Of a stretch of DNA of 64,000 nt, positions 18,812-28,325 are shown in pieces. Each line of letters opens with the position of its first letter. Position 1 is the stretch's first letter. Source of the DNA: Leptolyngbya sp. SIOISBB (GTDB lineage Bacteria; Cyanobacteriota; Cyanobacteriia; Phormidesmidales; Phormidesmidaceae); NCBI GenBank assembly GCA_010671905.1, contig JAAHII010000001.1, forward strand, positions 4,402,001 to 4,466,000. Reading direction: 5' to 3'. The position numbers and the translations under genes are program-made. The notes under the pieces are model-generated. The model made no database searches, had not been told where the DNA came from, and saw only the letters and a program-made list of their open reading frames with translations.

Positions 18812-19789
18812 TTATGATTGCATGCTTTGAAACCATTGGGCAGTCCGTTGTACGCCCTCTTTCATTGAGAAAGGTAAAGGACCACAGATCTTCTCAGTGC
18901 TAGACAAGTCAAACATATATTCAGTCAGGATATTCTTGAGTCGAAACGAGTTAAAAGGGAACTTCTTCATTCCCACTGTATTTAGTCCGTCGCCGATATA
19001 AGCCAAGAGCTTGGCAACCGGAACTGGAACCGTCTTCAGGGGGCGATCACTTAACTCATCAGCCAAGCAATTGGTCCATTCCCGAAGCGATAACGGCTTA
19101 TAGTCAGCAATGTAAAAGGTTTGCTTATGAATGTTCGTGCTCGGTGCTTCAATAAAACGTTTGTATTGATAAGTTGTGTTGCCGATATATCCGTAGGATT
19201 TGTACAAAGGTCTACTGCTGATATGAAAGAATCGTCCAATTTGAACTAAGCGCAGAAAGTTTTGATAGTGGGGTGACATGCCCTCACCCCAGATGGTTGT
19301 GGGTCGTAGAATACACCAAGTAACGTCTTCAAGGTCACTGCTACGGACAATTTTTTCCGTTAAGACTTTGCTTTCACCATATAGATTGGGAGGCCGATAG
19401 TCAGTATCGTTTTTGGGCGCATACTTAACATCGCAAACTAGTTGAGATGAGGTAAATAAAACCCGCTCGACACAGTCGTTGTCTTTAATCGCTGCGACTA
19501 AATTCTCAGTGCCCTCAATGTTTACTGCATATCCCTGCAGCGTATTTTTTTCATTTAAGTCAGTTCTAGCAGCGAGGTGAACAATCACTTCTGGCTGATA
19601 TTTTCGGATAGTGTAGGTCAGCTTTTCGCGATCGAGAATATCGCAGAGAACAAAATCTGACTGTTTGTCACTGATTTGACAGGATTGAATATCAAGGCCA
19701 ACTGTATAATAGCCTTGTGCAACCAAGTATGTGCATAAATGACTCCCAATAAAGCCTGAACTTCCAGTCACTAAAACTTTTTTGTGCAT
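18812..19789 (-). CDS. NAD-dependent epimerase/dehydratase (extended SDR)
   Basis: 325 residues. VLVTGSSGFIGSHLCTYL binds NAD, VIVHLAARTDLNE follows near residue 70, LFTSSQLVCD supplies the Ser position and NLYGESKVLTEKI the YxxxK pair near 137. A second nucleotide-sugar SDR, probably making a donor for this glycan. The substrate is not deducible from motifs. It is flanked by GT4 upstream (14 bases) and GT2 downstream. Confidence 0.82.
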   Translation of the reverse strand: MHKKVLVTGSSGFIGSHLCTYLVAQGYYTVGLDIQSCQISDKQSDFVLCDILDREKLTYTIRKYQPEVIVHLAARTDLNEKNTLQGYAVNIEGTENLVAAIKDNDCVERVLFTSSQLVCDVKYAPKNDTDYRPPNLYGESKVLTEKIVRSSDLEDVTWCILRPTTIWGEGMSPHYQNFLRLVQIGRFFHISSRPLYKSYGYIGNTTYQYKRFIEAPSTNIHKQTFYIADYKPLSLREWTNCLADELSDRPLKTVPVPVAKLLAYIGDGLNTVGMKKFPFNSFRLKNILTEYMFDLSSTEKICGPLPFSMKEGVQRTAQWFQSMQS

Positions 19790-19803
19790 CTCGATAATTT
19801 CTA

Positions 19804-20925
19804 CTATTTAGAACTACGACTTGCCTTCAGTAATAAATCTAAGGTGTCTTGACTAGCGTTCACCCATGAAAATCGTAAGAGATTTTCATGGCCTTTCTGA
19901 ACGATTTCCTCTGGAAAATTGAGGCTAATCTGAGATAGGGCCCTACAAATAGCTTCAACGCTATAGGGGTCCACAAGTATAGCTCCCTCACCCGCCACCT
20001 CAGGCATGGACGAAACGTCGGAGGTAATGACCGGACAGCCTAAACTTTGGGCCTCTAATATGGGTATGCCAAATCCTTCGTAGAGAGATGTAAAGATGAG
20101 TCCGCTGCTGTTTTTGAGCAGTACGGCCAAATCGCAATCGCTAACGCGCCCTGCACATAGAACATTTGGAATTGAGCGGGCAGTATTCAGTATTGCTTCT
20201 CCTTGTTTGCTCTTAGCATATCCTACGAGAAGCAAGTCTTTTTGCAGCGATTTGGGCGTCTTTGATAGGTACATTTCATAGGCCTGCAAGATTCTCCAAG
20301 GGTTTTTGATTTTTTTGAAGCAGCCAACACAAATAAAATATTCCCGAGAAACTAGTGCTAATTCTTCAAGTATCTTAGTTTGCTCATCACTAGTCTGAAG
20401 ATGGTCACCCGCTTCAGGAATAATGCTGATTTTTGTTGGATCAATTTTACAAAACCCAACTAAATCATTAGCAGTATTTTGAGAAACAGCAATGACACTA
20501 GCTGCTCGACGTGCAGTTATTGGAATCAGCGTTTTCCAGTAGAGACTTCGCATCCGACTGATTTCACTAGGAAACAGCCAAGCAAACTGATCGTGAACTG
20601 TAATCACCTGCTGAGTGTTGCCAAGTACACTACCAACATATCCAGGATTAAACAGCACATCGAAGTTTCTATAGATCGTAGCGGGCAAAAGTAGTTGCTC
20701 AACCCCGATTCTGCCTAGCAGACCAGCTGCGAACGGAAGCTCAGCCAGCTTAAAGTGGGATGTCTCACCTTCCCACCAGTCAGGTGGCCGTAAGCACAGC
20801 AACGTAAATTTGACTCCTTCTGCAGCTTCTCGGTACCAAGGCAAGATGATATTTGTTAGGTAAGTTTCGGTGCCAGCATTGACTCCCCACTTGATATGAA
20901 GCCCATTAATACCAATATGAACCAT
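19804..20925 (-). CDS. Family 4 glycosyltransferase
   Basis: 373-residue retaining GT-B enzyme. The C-terminal half has the GT4 signature: YFICVGCFKKIKNPWRILQAY near 200, NVLCAGRVSDCDLAVLLKNS near 260 and the ExxE element in TSLYEGFGIPILEAQSLGCPV near 287, followed by SDVSSMPEVAGEGAILVDPY. It transfers a sugar onto the growing lipid-linked oligosaccharide. The N-terminus (MVHIGINGLHIKWGVNAGTE) has the usual acceptor-domain pattern. 14 bases lie between it and the following SDR. Confidence 0.9.
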   Translation of the reverse strand: MVHIGINGLHIKWGVNAGTETYLTNIILPWYREAAEGVKFTLLCLRPPDWWEGETSHFKLAELPFAAGLLGRIGVEQLLLPATIYRNFDVLFNPGYVGSVLGNTQQVITVHDQFAWLFPSEISRMRSLYWKTLIPITARRAASVIAVSQNTANDLVGFCKIDPTKISIIPEAGDHLQTSDEQTKILEELALVSREYFICVGCFKKIKNPWRILQAYEMYLSKTPKSLQKDLLLVGYAKSKQGEAILNTARSIPNVLCAGRVSDCDLAVLLKNSSGLIFTSLYEGFGIPILEAQSLGCPVITSDVSSMPEVAGEGAILVDPYSVEAICRALSQISLNFPEEIVQKGHENLLRFSWVNASQDTLDLLLKASRSSK

Positions 20926-20998
20926 TGCCCGTAATCCACAGTTAGCCCTAATCTTTCGAGTGCATCAATCACTGACGGAATGATACGAAATCTACACT

Positions 20999-22334
20999 TT
21001 AATTACCTGCATGGCCGTTGACAATTGTTTTAAGTTCAAACTTTCGTGCAGAAGATAGTTGTCTTGTTTCAATTAAAAGGCGACAGTTCAAACCGGTTAA
21101 TAAAACTAGCAGTAAAGAGCCCTCCCAAGATTTAAAGCTCTCATGGGTTACGCACTGCAGGCATACTACTAGAAGAGTCGCTGGAATTTCAGCATGATTA
21201 TAAACCCAAGGGTGTTTGCGAAAATTCCAAATGTGCGAGGCGATACTAGCATATAAGAAGAAGACCGGCAACATGCCAACTAATCCAACTTCAAGAATAG
21301 CTTGAAGTAAGCTACTTTCTGTCTGGAAAATGTTGCGACCTTGAGACTCAGCTACAAGCGACAACATTCCTGGTCCATCACCAACGAAAATATATCGAGG
21401 ATTACTGAGAATTTGACTAAACGTCTGTGAGTAGATTTGAAACCTTACTTGGTTGCCAGCATCCTGAGAGGTTAAAGCATTAAGGATAAAATCAGCTCTA
21501 TCAACCAAGAAATCTAATGAAGAAGGAATTGTTAAAATTGCTATTAAAAGCATGATCCCCAAAAAAGACAATAGCTTGAACGAAAACAGCAATCCCTTTC
21601 TTAAGGAAATTGCTACTAGAAGAGCAAATAGCAAGTAAATAACTGGGCCACGAATGTTTACGGCCAGTAACGCGATTGATAAGATCAGGATAATTGAAAT
21701 GTAAACAAGCGTGTCTTTAAAGGCCCGACTGGAAGAGAAATAAGTTGAAAAACTCATCATAATCCCGACTGCGAGATATAGTCCTAAAAGCGCAATGCTG
21801 GTAGAAATTCCATAACGACGGACAGTATCGCCAACGGTCACCACCTTCATTAATATCTCCCCCGACCATGCTTCATAGAGGACGGGTAAAGCGTTAGTTA
21901 AAGAGACTGATATCAGCAAAAGACTAGTAAGTTTTTTTCCGATATAAAAAGGAGTGGAGACTAGCCAAGTAAATAGCCCTAACCACAAGCCATAGCTAAT
22001 AAATGAAAAAACTCCGGTTTGCCATCCCTCTGTTAAGGCTATGGCGATCGCATACAGCGATAAAACTCCTATGAACCAGAACGTAGGACCAATAACAGTC
22101 CATCGAAGCTTTAGTGTGATTAAGTTTGGCAGTTGAAATAGCCATATTAGTAGAGGTATGAGTACCCATACTCCTGACACTGCTGAAGGAATTATGCCTA
22201 TTCCAAAGCGCAAAAAAATTCTGTAAGGTTAAATAGATGGCGACAAGTGTTACAGTCAAAATAATTAGATTAGAGCTAGAGAATCGTAGAACTCCTCGAT
22301 TCAAACTTGCACGAGTTATTTGAATGCTTCTCAT
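20999..22334 (-). pseudogene. O-antigen polymerase-like protein (Wzy), frameshifted near the N-terminus
   Basis: A polytopic protein of about 444 residues when one T is removed from a T7 run (plus-strand A7, 22212-22218). The upstream frame gives MRSIQITRASLNRGVLRFSS and a first helix NLIILTVTLVAIYLTLQNF, which then joins LRFGIGIIPSAVSGVWVLI. The span is 1336 bp, one base over a multiple of three. About ten helices, a periplasmic loop with GNQVRFQIYSQTFSQILSNP and GDGPGMLS, and a late ESSLLQAILEVGLVGMLPV are typical of Wzy/O-antigen ligase proteins that polymerise lipid-linked repeats. If read literally, translation could restart at the ATG at 22213 but would lose helix 1. It may be functional with a sequencing error. 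Confidence 0.75.
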
Positions 22335-22357
22335 AGGCTTTCTAAAGAGTTTTACTG

Positions 22358-23488
22358 CTATATCAAAGCTTCCGTCAGATCATTAAACTGATGTGCGGCT
22401 CGCTGTTTTAAGGTTTCAATTGCTGGTTTTATAGGTTGGAAAAAAGCTGTTCTTGATTGCCAGAGAATCATGCTAGCTTTTTCGGTGAGCTCCTTTTTGT
22501 CAAGTTGTTCAATATAAAAATAGCTTGGACTAGTTAGCATTTCCATTAAGGCGCTCATTTTAGCACTACGAATCAAACAGATAAATGGCGTTTGATTTAC
22601 CGCAGCAAAAATAATAGGGTGCATTCTGGAACTAATAACGCAGTCGACGGCAACAATAGTGCGGCAAATTTCCTCTAAGCCAGTCTCAGTCGGAGAAAGC
22701 CAAGTAGCCATGTCGTGGGTAAACAGAATCCTTTCATTAAAGAGACGCATATCATAGCTATTCTGAGTATCGGAAACGGCATAAAATACCCTAATACCCG
22801 AAGCGATCCATTCTTTTACCGCCGAATTGATATTCTCGATGTAAGCAAGACTGTTGAATTTGTCTATGCAGGGCATGATTAATAAGGTTTTGGTATCGCC
22901 AGGTAAATGATACTTTTGCTTCAGTAGTTTTGCTTCGTGGTGGTGAGAATATGGCTCAAGTAAGAAAGCGGGGTCACTGCCCAACATTATCTCAGACGAT
23001 TGCAGGAGCTTTTGGAGTCTCTGTTGAGAACGCACGTCCCTAACACTGATGAAATCAGCCATAGGCAAAATCAACCGCATCAGAAATCGCCCTAGGCAAG
23101 AGAGATTAGCATCAACCCCAACGGCAAGTAGGGCGAATTTTTTGCCCGATAACTTAGCCAACAAACAAAGCTGAAGATTGGTCGCCAGATGGCCCCAAAT
23201 GAAATTAGGCAAACGAGGCTCGCTCAACTGCTCACCGCCCCCAACAACTATACAGTCATATTCTCGAATATGCGGCAAAATATTGACCCGTCCACTGCGC
23301 AAGTTGAGCCTCGGGAGGATTGGTATATCTGGAAATAGCGATCGCGCCCCTGCCACATCATTTACCGCAAAGGTTACAGAAATACCGCGGCACTGCAACT
23401 CATCCTTAATTGCCAGGGCGATCGCATCGTCTCCATAATTTAGCCCTCCATAGGGGCCCGAAACTAGCAGTTTTAGTTTATCTGGCAT
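22358..23488 (-). CDS. Polysaccharide pyruvyltransferase family protein
   Basis: 376 residues, GT-B-like PS_pyruv_trans fold. Visible motifs: GPYGGLNYGDDAIALAIKDEL at the N-terminus, CIVVGGGEQLSEP near 80, FALLAVGVDAN near 118, FISVRDVRSQQRL near 146 and the C-terminal CVISSRMHPIIFAAVNQTPF near 285. Family members (CsaB, WcaK) attach ketal pyruvate from phosphoenolpyruvate to a sugar, giving the glycan negative charge. Located 23 bases upstream of the Wzy start on the same strand. Confidence 0.85.
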   Translation of the reverse strand: MPDKLKLLVSGPYGGLNYGDDAIALAIKDELQCRGISVTFAVNDVAGARSLFPDIPILPRLNLRSGRVNILPHIREYDCIVVGGGEQLSEPRLPNFIWGHLATNLQLCLLAKLSGKKFALLAVGVDANLSCLGRFLMRLILPMADFISVRDVRSQQRLQKLLQSSEIMLGSDPAFLLEPYSHHHEAKLLKQKYHLPGDTKTLLIMPCIDKFNSLAYIENINSAVKEWIASGIRVFYAVSDTQNSYDMRLFNERILFTHDMATWLSPTETGLEEICRTIVAVDCVISSRMHPIIFAAVNQTPFICLIRSAKMSALMEMLTSPSYFYIEQLDKKELTEKASMILWQSRTAFFQPIKPAIETLKQRAAHQFNDLTEALI

Positions 23489-23556
23489 AGGTTCAATACA
23501 CTTGGATCCTCAAATGAGTGCCGGCGCAGATACCTAGAGGAAACGTGACAAGTAGA

Positions 23557-24873
23557 TTACTCAAGGATAGAATCTACTACATTTTCAACAGCCTCAGAGA
23601 GGGTCATTTCGGGCATGATCCATTGCCGTAAGTGCTCTGAGAACTGTTTGGCTTGAGCCATATGATCAGCTGGGCTACTAAGAAATTTGAATTGTTTTGT
23701 CAAATCGTTGTCATCATCGATCTTAAAGATGCAATCTTCATAACAGTACAAATGGCGGGCTAGATGAGGATATTTGGCAATTGTTGACAAATAAGGAAAT
23801 TTGCTAGGCGCATCAATATATAACTGCAGCACTGGCAGGCCGAAAGCCGCCGCGTCGATGGCAAATGTTGTTCCCAAATTAATAACCAAGTTGGCTTTTT
23901 CAAGATCTTTCAAACGAGCCTCATTATAGTTTTGCTCTAATGTATAATTGCCTCCACCTTCATTTTTTTGATAGGCTCCAATATCAACATGTCCATATTT
24001 ACGAAATTCATCTAGTTCGCCCATCCTACTATTTGGCTTTGGTTTAATTAAAAGCACGATCCCCAGACTCTGAGTAACATGGCATAGCTTGTGGATTAGT
24101 TGTTTTTCTTCTGAAAAAAAAGATAAGGAAGAACTGGAACCAAAAGTAGTAGGATACATATAAGTTACTTTAGACATTCCAGTATTATCAGATTCAATGA
24201 CTTTGGTCGTTTTGTGTTTATCTAAACTAATGACATAATCCAACTTGACTGGATAAGCTATCCTAATATCCTGGTCACCTTGGTAGTGATCCCAATCTTT
24301 TTTGAGTGCTTTGTTCCAAACAAAGACTTTCTGTGACTCATAACCAACGGGCGCTTTAGCAGGATGGTCCCAACTTTCCATGATTGTGTAAACCTGTATT
24401 CCTCTACTGCATAAAAGGAAGGATTCTACAGGTAAGCTAATGGCAACAATTTTTGAGGTTGGGAAAGGATTAGCAAGTAACGCGCCGACCCAGCAACTTA
24501 GATTGCGATTCACCTGGTTTGATGCCCATTTTGGTAATATTTTCTGGAAAAATCTTATTAGCTGGACAAGCCACTTTTTCTTGTTCTGTAAGCGCTGACT
24601 AAGCCAGTATTTATAGATTGAAGAATAATCTTCATTTACGAAGAGTATTCGCATCAAAGCATGCAACATCAAAGTAAATCTATTTTTATAGCTGATATCG
24701 CTAATCTTAATTAACTTGAAGTCTTTTGTTTTGTATAAGGATGTATACAGTGCATCAGGCACTATGAGATAAATGTTGATGTTTCTCTTTTGAAATTCTT
24801 CAATGTAAGGTAGTGCGGTGTGCAAACCAATTAAGGAAGAAACGAAGAAGCTGATTTTATTATTCTTAGACAC
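23557..24873 (-). CDS. GT-B-like surface carbohydrate protein of unknown specificity
   Basis: 438 residues with a GTG start. No family is certain. The N-terminus SFFVSSLIGLHTALPYIEEF looks like a GT-B Rossmann start. The C-terminal half has VLLIKPKPNSRM near 285 and ANLVINLGTTFAIDAAAFGLPVLQLY near 348, the pattern seen in CDP-glycerol, Kdo and capsule transferases where a small-residue loop binds the nucleotide. TYMYPTTFGSSSSL and MESWDHPAKAP are other notable stretches. Being next to NeuA and the hydroxyacid dehydrogenase, it is a candidate for the enzyme that uses the CMP-nonulosonate donor; that is inference. AT-rich and without HIP1 sites. Confidence 0.55.
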   Translation of the reverse strand: MSKNNKISFFVSSLIGLHTALPYIEEFQKRNINIYLIVPDALYTSLYKTKDFKLIKISDISYKNRFTLMLHALMRILFVNEDYSSIYKYWLSQRLQNKKKWLVQLIRFFQKILPKWASNQVNRNLSCWVGALLANPFPTSKIVAISLPVESFLLCSRGIQVYTIMESWDHPAKAPVGYESQKVFVWNKALKKDWDHYQGDQDIRIAYPVKLDYVISLDKHKTTKVIESDNTGMSKVTYMYPTTFGSSSSLSFFSEEKQLIHKLCHVTQSLGIVLLIKPKPNSRMGELDEFRKYGHVDIGAYQKNEGGGNYTLEQNYNEARLKDLEKANLVINLGTTFAIDAAAFGLPVLQLYIDAPSKFPYLSTIAKYPHLARHLYCYEDCIFKIDDDNDLTKQFKFLSSPADHMAQAKQFSEHLRQWIMPEMTLSEAVENVVDSILE

Positions 24874-24889
24874 TGAGGAAACCCGTCAT

Positions 24890-25834
24890 TTAAAGAGAAT
24901 CGCTGAGATACTCTTTTAAGGTTGAAACTACAGATAGCTCGGCTTGAGAAATTGCATCAACAGTCGCACCCCCAATATGGGGAGTTATTATGACGTTGTA
25001 GCCTTCTCTAGCACAGAGGACTAAAGGGTCAGAATTTATTTCTCCAAATTCTTCGCCTTCAATCACATCGACAGCGGCTCCCATGATTTTTCCGGAAATA
25101 ACTGCATCTGCTAAAGCTCGACTATCAACGATTCGGCCTCTAGAAGTGTTAACAAAAAAGGAGCCAGTCTTAAACTGAGATATGGTGCTTTGATCGATGA
25201 GGTGGTGATTTTCAGGGTCAGCAGTAACGTGGACAGATATGAAATCCGAAGTGTTTACCAATTCTTCCAACGAAACTGACAGGATTGGTGGATATATCTT
25301 AGATGTATCTATATCATAAGCTACCGGTTGCATGCCAAACGCGATGCCATAGTTGGCGACCATCCTACCTATTCGACCAAAGCCAACAATTCCTAGCTGT
25401 TTTCCTTGGAGTTGATGTCCCCAAAATTGGTTACGATTCCAGTTCCCGTTTAATACGTGAGATGTAGCTTGAGGTAAGGAACGTGCTAGCGCAAGTAATA
25501 AGCCCAACGTATGCTCAGCAGTTGAAGAAATACTTTTGATTTTTTCTGGACAATCTCTCAGACAAATAATCTTTACCCGATTACTTGCAGCTGCCTCTAA
25601 ATCGATGTGATCTAAACCAGTTGTGGCAGAAACAAGATACCGTAACTTTCTGGCAACCCGGAAGATATTATCGCCGATGTAAACACCTAAACGGACCATT
25701 AGGATATCACAGTCTAATAAATAATCTTCTAAAGCTCTATCTTCAAACGGGCCATAAGAAACTGTTCCTATTTCTGACAATATACTGCGAACTTCCTGGG
25801 ATATTGGTTGCGGTTCTGTGACAACTATTTTCAT
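24890..25834 (-). CDS. D-isomer specific 2-hydroxyacid dehydrogenase (SerA-like)
   Basis: 314 residues. The NAD-binding motif is LGIVGFGRIGRMVANYGIAF near 148. The catalytic set of this family is seen as Arg in FFVNTSRGRIVD near 228, Glu in AAVDVIEGEEFGE near 255 and His in VIITPHIGGAT near 282. Such enzymes reduce a 2-oxoacid to a D-2-hydroxyacid or the reverse. The start overlaps the NeuA stop by four bases, so it is translationally coupled to the CMP-sugar step. It could supply or remove a hydroxyacid used in the glycan (for example a lactyl-type substituent), but there is no direct evidence. It is not needed for known sialic acid synthesis. Confidence 0.82.
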   Translation of the reverse strand: MKIVVTEPQPISQEVRSILSEIGTVSYGPFEDRALEDYLLDCDILMVRLGVYIGDNIFRVARKLRYLVSATTGLDHIDLEAAASNRVKIICLRDCPEKIKSISSTAEHTLGLLLALARSLPQATSHVLNGNWNRNQFWGHQLQGKQLGIVGFGRIGRMVANYGIAFGMQPVAYDIDTSKIYPPILSVSLEELVNTSDFISVHVTADPENHHLIDQSTISQFKTGSFFVNTSRGRIVDSRALADAVISGKIMGAAVDVIEGEEFGEINSDPLVLCAREGYNVIITPHIGGATVDAISQAELSVVSTLKEYLSDSL

Positions 25835-26559
25835 TGATCTTGGCCCTGGTTTAAACCACTTTCTATGAGAGCCTTGGCAATCTTAAAGTCATCAGCAATG
25901 TCAATATTGATGGATCTCGCCCAAGGCATTTCATAAATTACTGGACTTGAACTCTTTAAATCTCCGGTGCGCAAAAAATACTCTGTTGCCACAATATAAA
26001 CAGCGCCATTGCGCTGATAAAGAACTTCATATTGTTGTCTTTGTATATCGTTATCCGTATCCTCTATATAGAGGGAACCAGTTAAATTGTCGGGTGATCC
26101 TAGACGATACATTACTTTTGGATGACGAATACCGTCGACTTTACAGGCACTAATAGTGGGCTGTTTCCCCATTGAGCAAAAGAGGCTAAAGGCGGCATCG
26201 ATATCTTCTGCAGTCCGAAGTGGAGTTGTAGGCTGTGCAAGTAGGATAGATCTTGGAAGGTTGCCCTTATGAATTTTCCATGCCTGAAGTGCATGAAAAA
26301 CAGCATCAGATGTTTTTGACTGATCCTGCGAAAGTTCAGCAGGGCGTTTAACTAACAGTATTCCCTGGTGACTTCGGTAATATTGAAGAATGTCAGGATC
26401 ATCTGTTGTAACAATAATCCCTGAAACCGATTTTGCGATGCTTAAAGCATCCACTGTATAGTCAATCAGAGGCTTACCTCCAACTAGCATCTTGTTTTTC
26501 CTAGGAACTCCTTTAGATCCTGCTCGGGCGGGAACAATTGCCAACAACTCATTATTCAT
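25831..26559 (-). CDS. neuA: CMP-nonulosonate (acylneuraminate) cytidylyltransferase
   Basis: 242 residues. It activates a nonulosonic acid with CTP to the CMP-sugar. The N-terminal IVPARAGSKGVPRKNKMLVGGKPLIDYTVDAL is the classic cytidylyltransferase P-loop region, followed by IIVTTDDPDILQYYRSHQ, LLAQPTTPLRTAEDIDAAF near 107, NGAVYIV near 187 and the metal-binding Asp region SINIDIADDFKIAKAL near 217. The domain is of normal length, without an added esterase. It is 12 bases downstream of a methyltransferase and overlaps the hydroxyacid dehydrogenase. Whether the sugar is Neu5Ac-, legionaminic- or pseudaminic-like cannot be told from this enzyme alone. Confidence 0.9.
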   Translation of the reverse strand: MNNELLAIVPARAGSKGVPRKNKMLVGGKPLIDYTVDALSIAKSVSGIIVTTDDPDILQYYRSHQGILLVKRPAELSQDQSKTSDAVFHALQAWKIHKGNLPRSILLAQPTTPLRTAEDIDAAFSLFCSMGKQPTISACKVDGIRHPKVMYRLGSPDNLTGSLYIEDTDNDIQRQQYEVLYQRNGAVYIVATEYFLRTGDLKSSSPVIYEMPWARSINIDIADDFKIAKALIESGLNQGQDQ

Positions 26560-26571
26560 TTTCGTATTGCT

Positions 26572-27453
26572 TTAAGTCCCGTACGAATCTAAATATGTAT
26601 TGTTTTTCCGGAAGGTAAGCAGAAAAGCTTGTCCTATTTCTTCCTGGCAAATCCAAGGATTCTGCTTGAGAAGCGAGTATCTAACATATAGAGATAGATC
26701 AAATATTTTGGTTAGTGCAAGTTCTAGAGGTGGAGGCATCAAAGAAAATGGAAAATCTGGTGAGTGAGAAATCATGGGCAAAGGATACATGCCAAAAGTT
26801 TCTACATTGTTGACTGGTAAATCTTTGATGGCTTCGAGATACCGAGGTGAACCAAAGTCCGAGCGATAAATAGGCTGTTTGGCTCTAATTTTCTCTTCAG
26901 AATTGGCTAATTTTGAAAGTTCACTAAGAATTCTATTGAGCCAATGAAAGTTCTGCTGAATATTATCGGTTCTTTCCGGCACAATATAACCAAAAAAACG
27001 ACCGCCAGGCTTTAGAATCCGAACTTGTTCTCTAATCGGCTTGTTAATATCTTCGAAGTGTTCTAGCAGTCCAATACTAACCACGATATCGAATGTTTCA
27101 TCTGCAATTGCCAGTTCATTCGCGTCACCATGTACGAAAACTGCCTCGTGACCATTATTGGTAAAAATATGTTTCGCTGTTTCTAAAACACTTTGCGAAG
27201 AATCTAGCAAAGTACAGGAATATCCGTGCTCTGCAAAATGACTTGAAATACTGCCTCGACCGCATCCTACTTCAAGACATTTTCCAGACAGTATGCCGTC
27301 TTTTTTCAAAAACTCAGAAAAAACTTTGTAATGATTGTGAAATGCAAGTTGAATTTGATTTTGGGGCTGCCCTTTTATCCAATGATTATATTGGGCTTCT
27401 TTACGAGTTTGCCAGTTTTGATCAAATTCGACGACGCTACCTTTTTTAGACAT
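26572..27453 (-). CDS. Class I SAM-dependent methyltransferase
   Basis: 293 residues. Motif I is CLEVGCGRGSISSHFAEHGY near 59, then CTLLDSSQSVLETAKHIF, VFVHGDANELAIADETFDIVVSIGLLEHFED near 105-135 and ILKPGGRFFGYIVPER near 145. It methylates a small molecule or a sugar, probably the nonulosonic acid or another residue of the same glycan. Between the MT-like gene (21 bases upstream) and neuA (12 bases downstream), it sits inside the NeuB-NeuC-NeuA operon. AT-rich. Confidence 0.85.
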   Translation of the reverse strand: MSKKGSVVEFDQNWQTRKEAQYNHWIKGQPQNQIQLAFHNHYKVFSEFLKKDGILSGKCLEVGCGRGSISSHFAEHGYSCTLLDSSQSVLETAKHIFTNNGHEAVFVHGDANELAIADETFDIVVSIGLLEHFEDINKPIREQVRILKPGGRFFGYIVPERTDNIQQNFHWLNRILSELSKLANSEEKIRAKQPIYRSDFGSPRYLEAIKDLPVNNVETFGMYPLPMISHSPDFPFSLMPPPLELALTKIFDLSLYVRYSLLKQNPWICQEEIGQAFLLTFRKNNTYLDSYGT

Positions 27454-27473
27454 ATCAGTTCTCTCGGGTCAAT

Positions 27474-28260
27474 TTACCAACTCTTGCCCAAGCAATAGAC
27501 AATCGTAGCTTGATTTAATTTACCTAGTGGCTTTTCTTGCAGTTCACAAACAGTGACGTCACTTGCCATGTTGTAATTTATCTGCCAATTACGATAGAAA
27601 TGTGCTTGGAGGAAGCGAGCGTTGGCAGTGCGACCATCAATGACGATCAAGGTACCCGGTATGAGTTGGGGCTCTAAGCGCAACAAATCGCCAGAAGTAA
27701 CTACGCGATCGCGGTTTTGCCACGAGGCTCCACCTATATTTCCGACCACTGTAGCAGGATCGGGACCATCTAAATAAATGAAATCTGGAACAACATCCGG
27801 CAGTTCTTCGTAAAAATGGCAGGCCCGCTCCTGAAAGGTTCCTACTTTTGCCAATGAGTAATGTAGCGTAATCAGAGTTGCTAAATGTTTCGGCAGCATC
27901 GATTTGGTCTGCTCAATCCACTTGTGCGAAGTGTCTACGGAATGTAGTTGAAAAGGCGTTGAATTTCTAATTTTCGGCTTTTCATCCAGTGCTTCCCAAT
28001 CCAACTTGTTTTTCATCAGGGCATCGGCCATCACAATTGTCGAGTAACCGAGGCCAAACTCTAGGATAGTGAATGCCTTTCTCATCCGAATCGTTTGATG
28101 TAGTCGAGCCAGATCGCGATAGTTTGGCGGAATTCGATCACCCGACAGATGAGCCGGATCATCGATTAACGGGATCACATCTTCTGACTTTTAAGTAAGA
28201 GAACGCTGCTTCCTGATTTGAATCTTGGGCAAATAAATCGGCGACTTCTTTCGGATCCAT
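27474..28260 (-). pseudogene. Class I methyltransferase-like protein, frameshifted near the N-terminus
   Basis: The real start appears to be the ATG at 28260, because AGGAGGAG, the strongest ribosome-binding site in the locus, stands 6 to 8 bases upstream. It encodes MDPKEVADLFAQDSNQEAAF and then breaks at a four-base A run (plus-strand T4, 28189-28192). Removing one A continues into SEDVIPLIDDPAHLSGDRIP and the rest of the 262-residue protein. FTILEFGLGYSTIVMADAL resembles a Rossmann SAM or nucleotide-binding loop, and DFIYLDGPDPATVVGNIGG is a second conserved part. The span is 787 bp, one base over a multiple of three. Function unknown; possibly sugar methylation. It lies between NeuC and a methyltransferase. 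Confidence 0.7.
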
Positions 28261-28325
28261 AAACTCACTCCTCCTAGATAACAATCCCCGACGTTGTTGT
28301 CATAACATGGCGTGTGCTAATCTCG

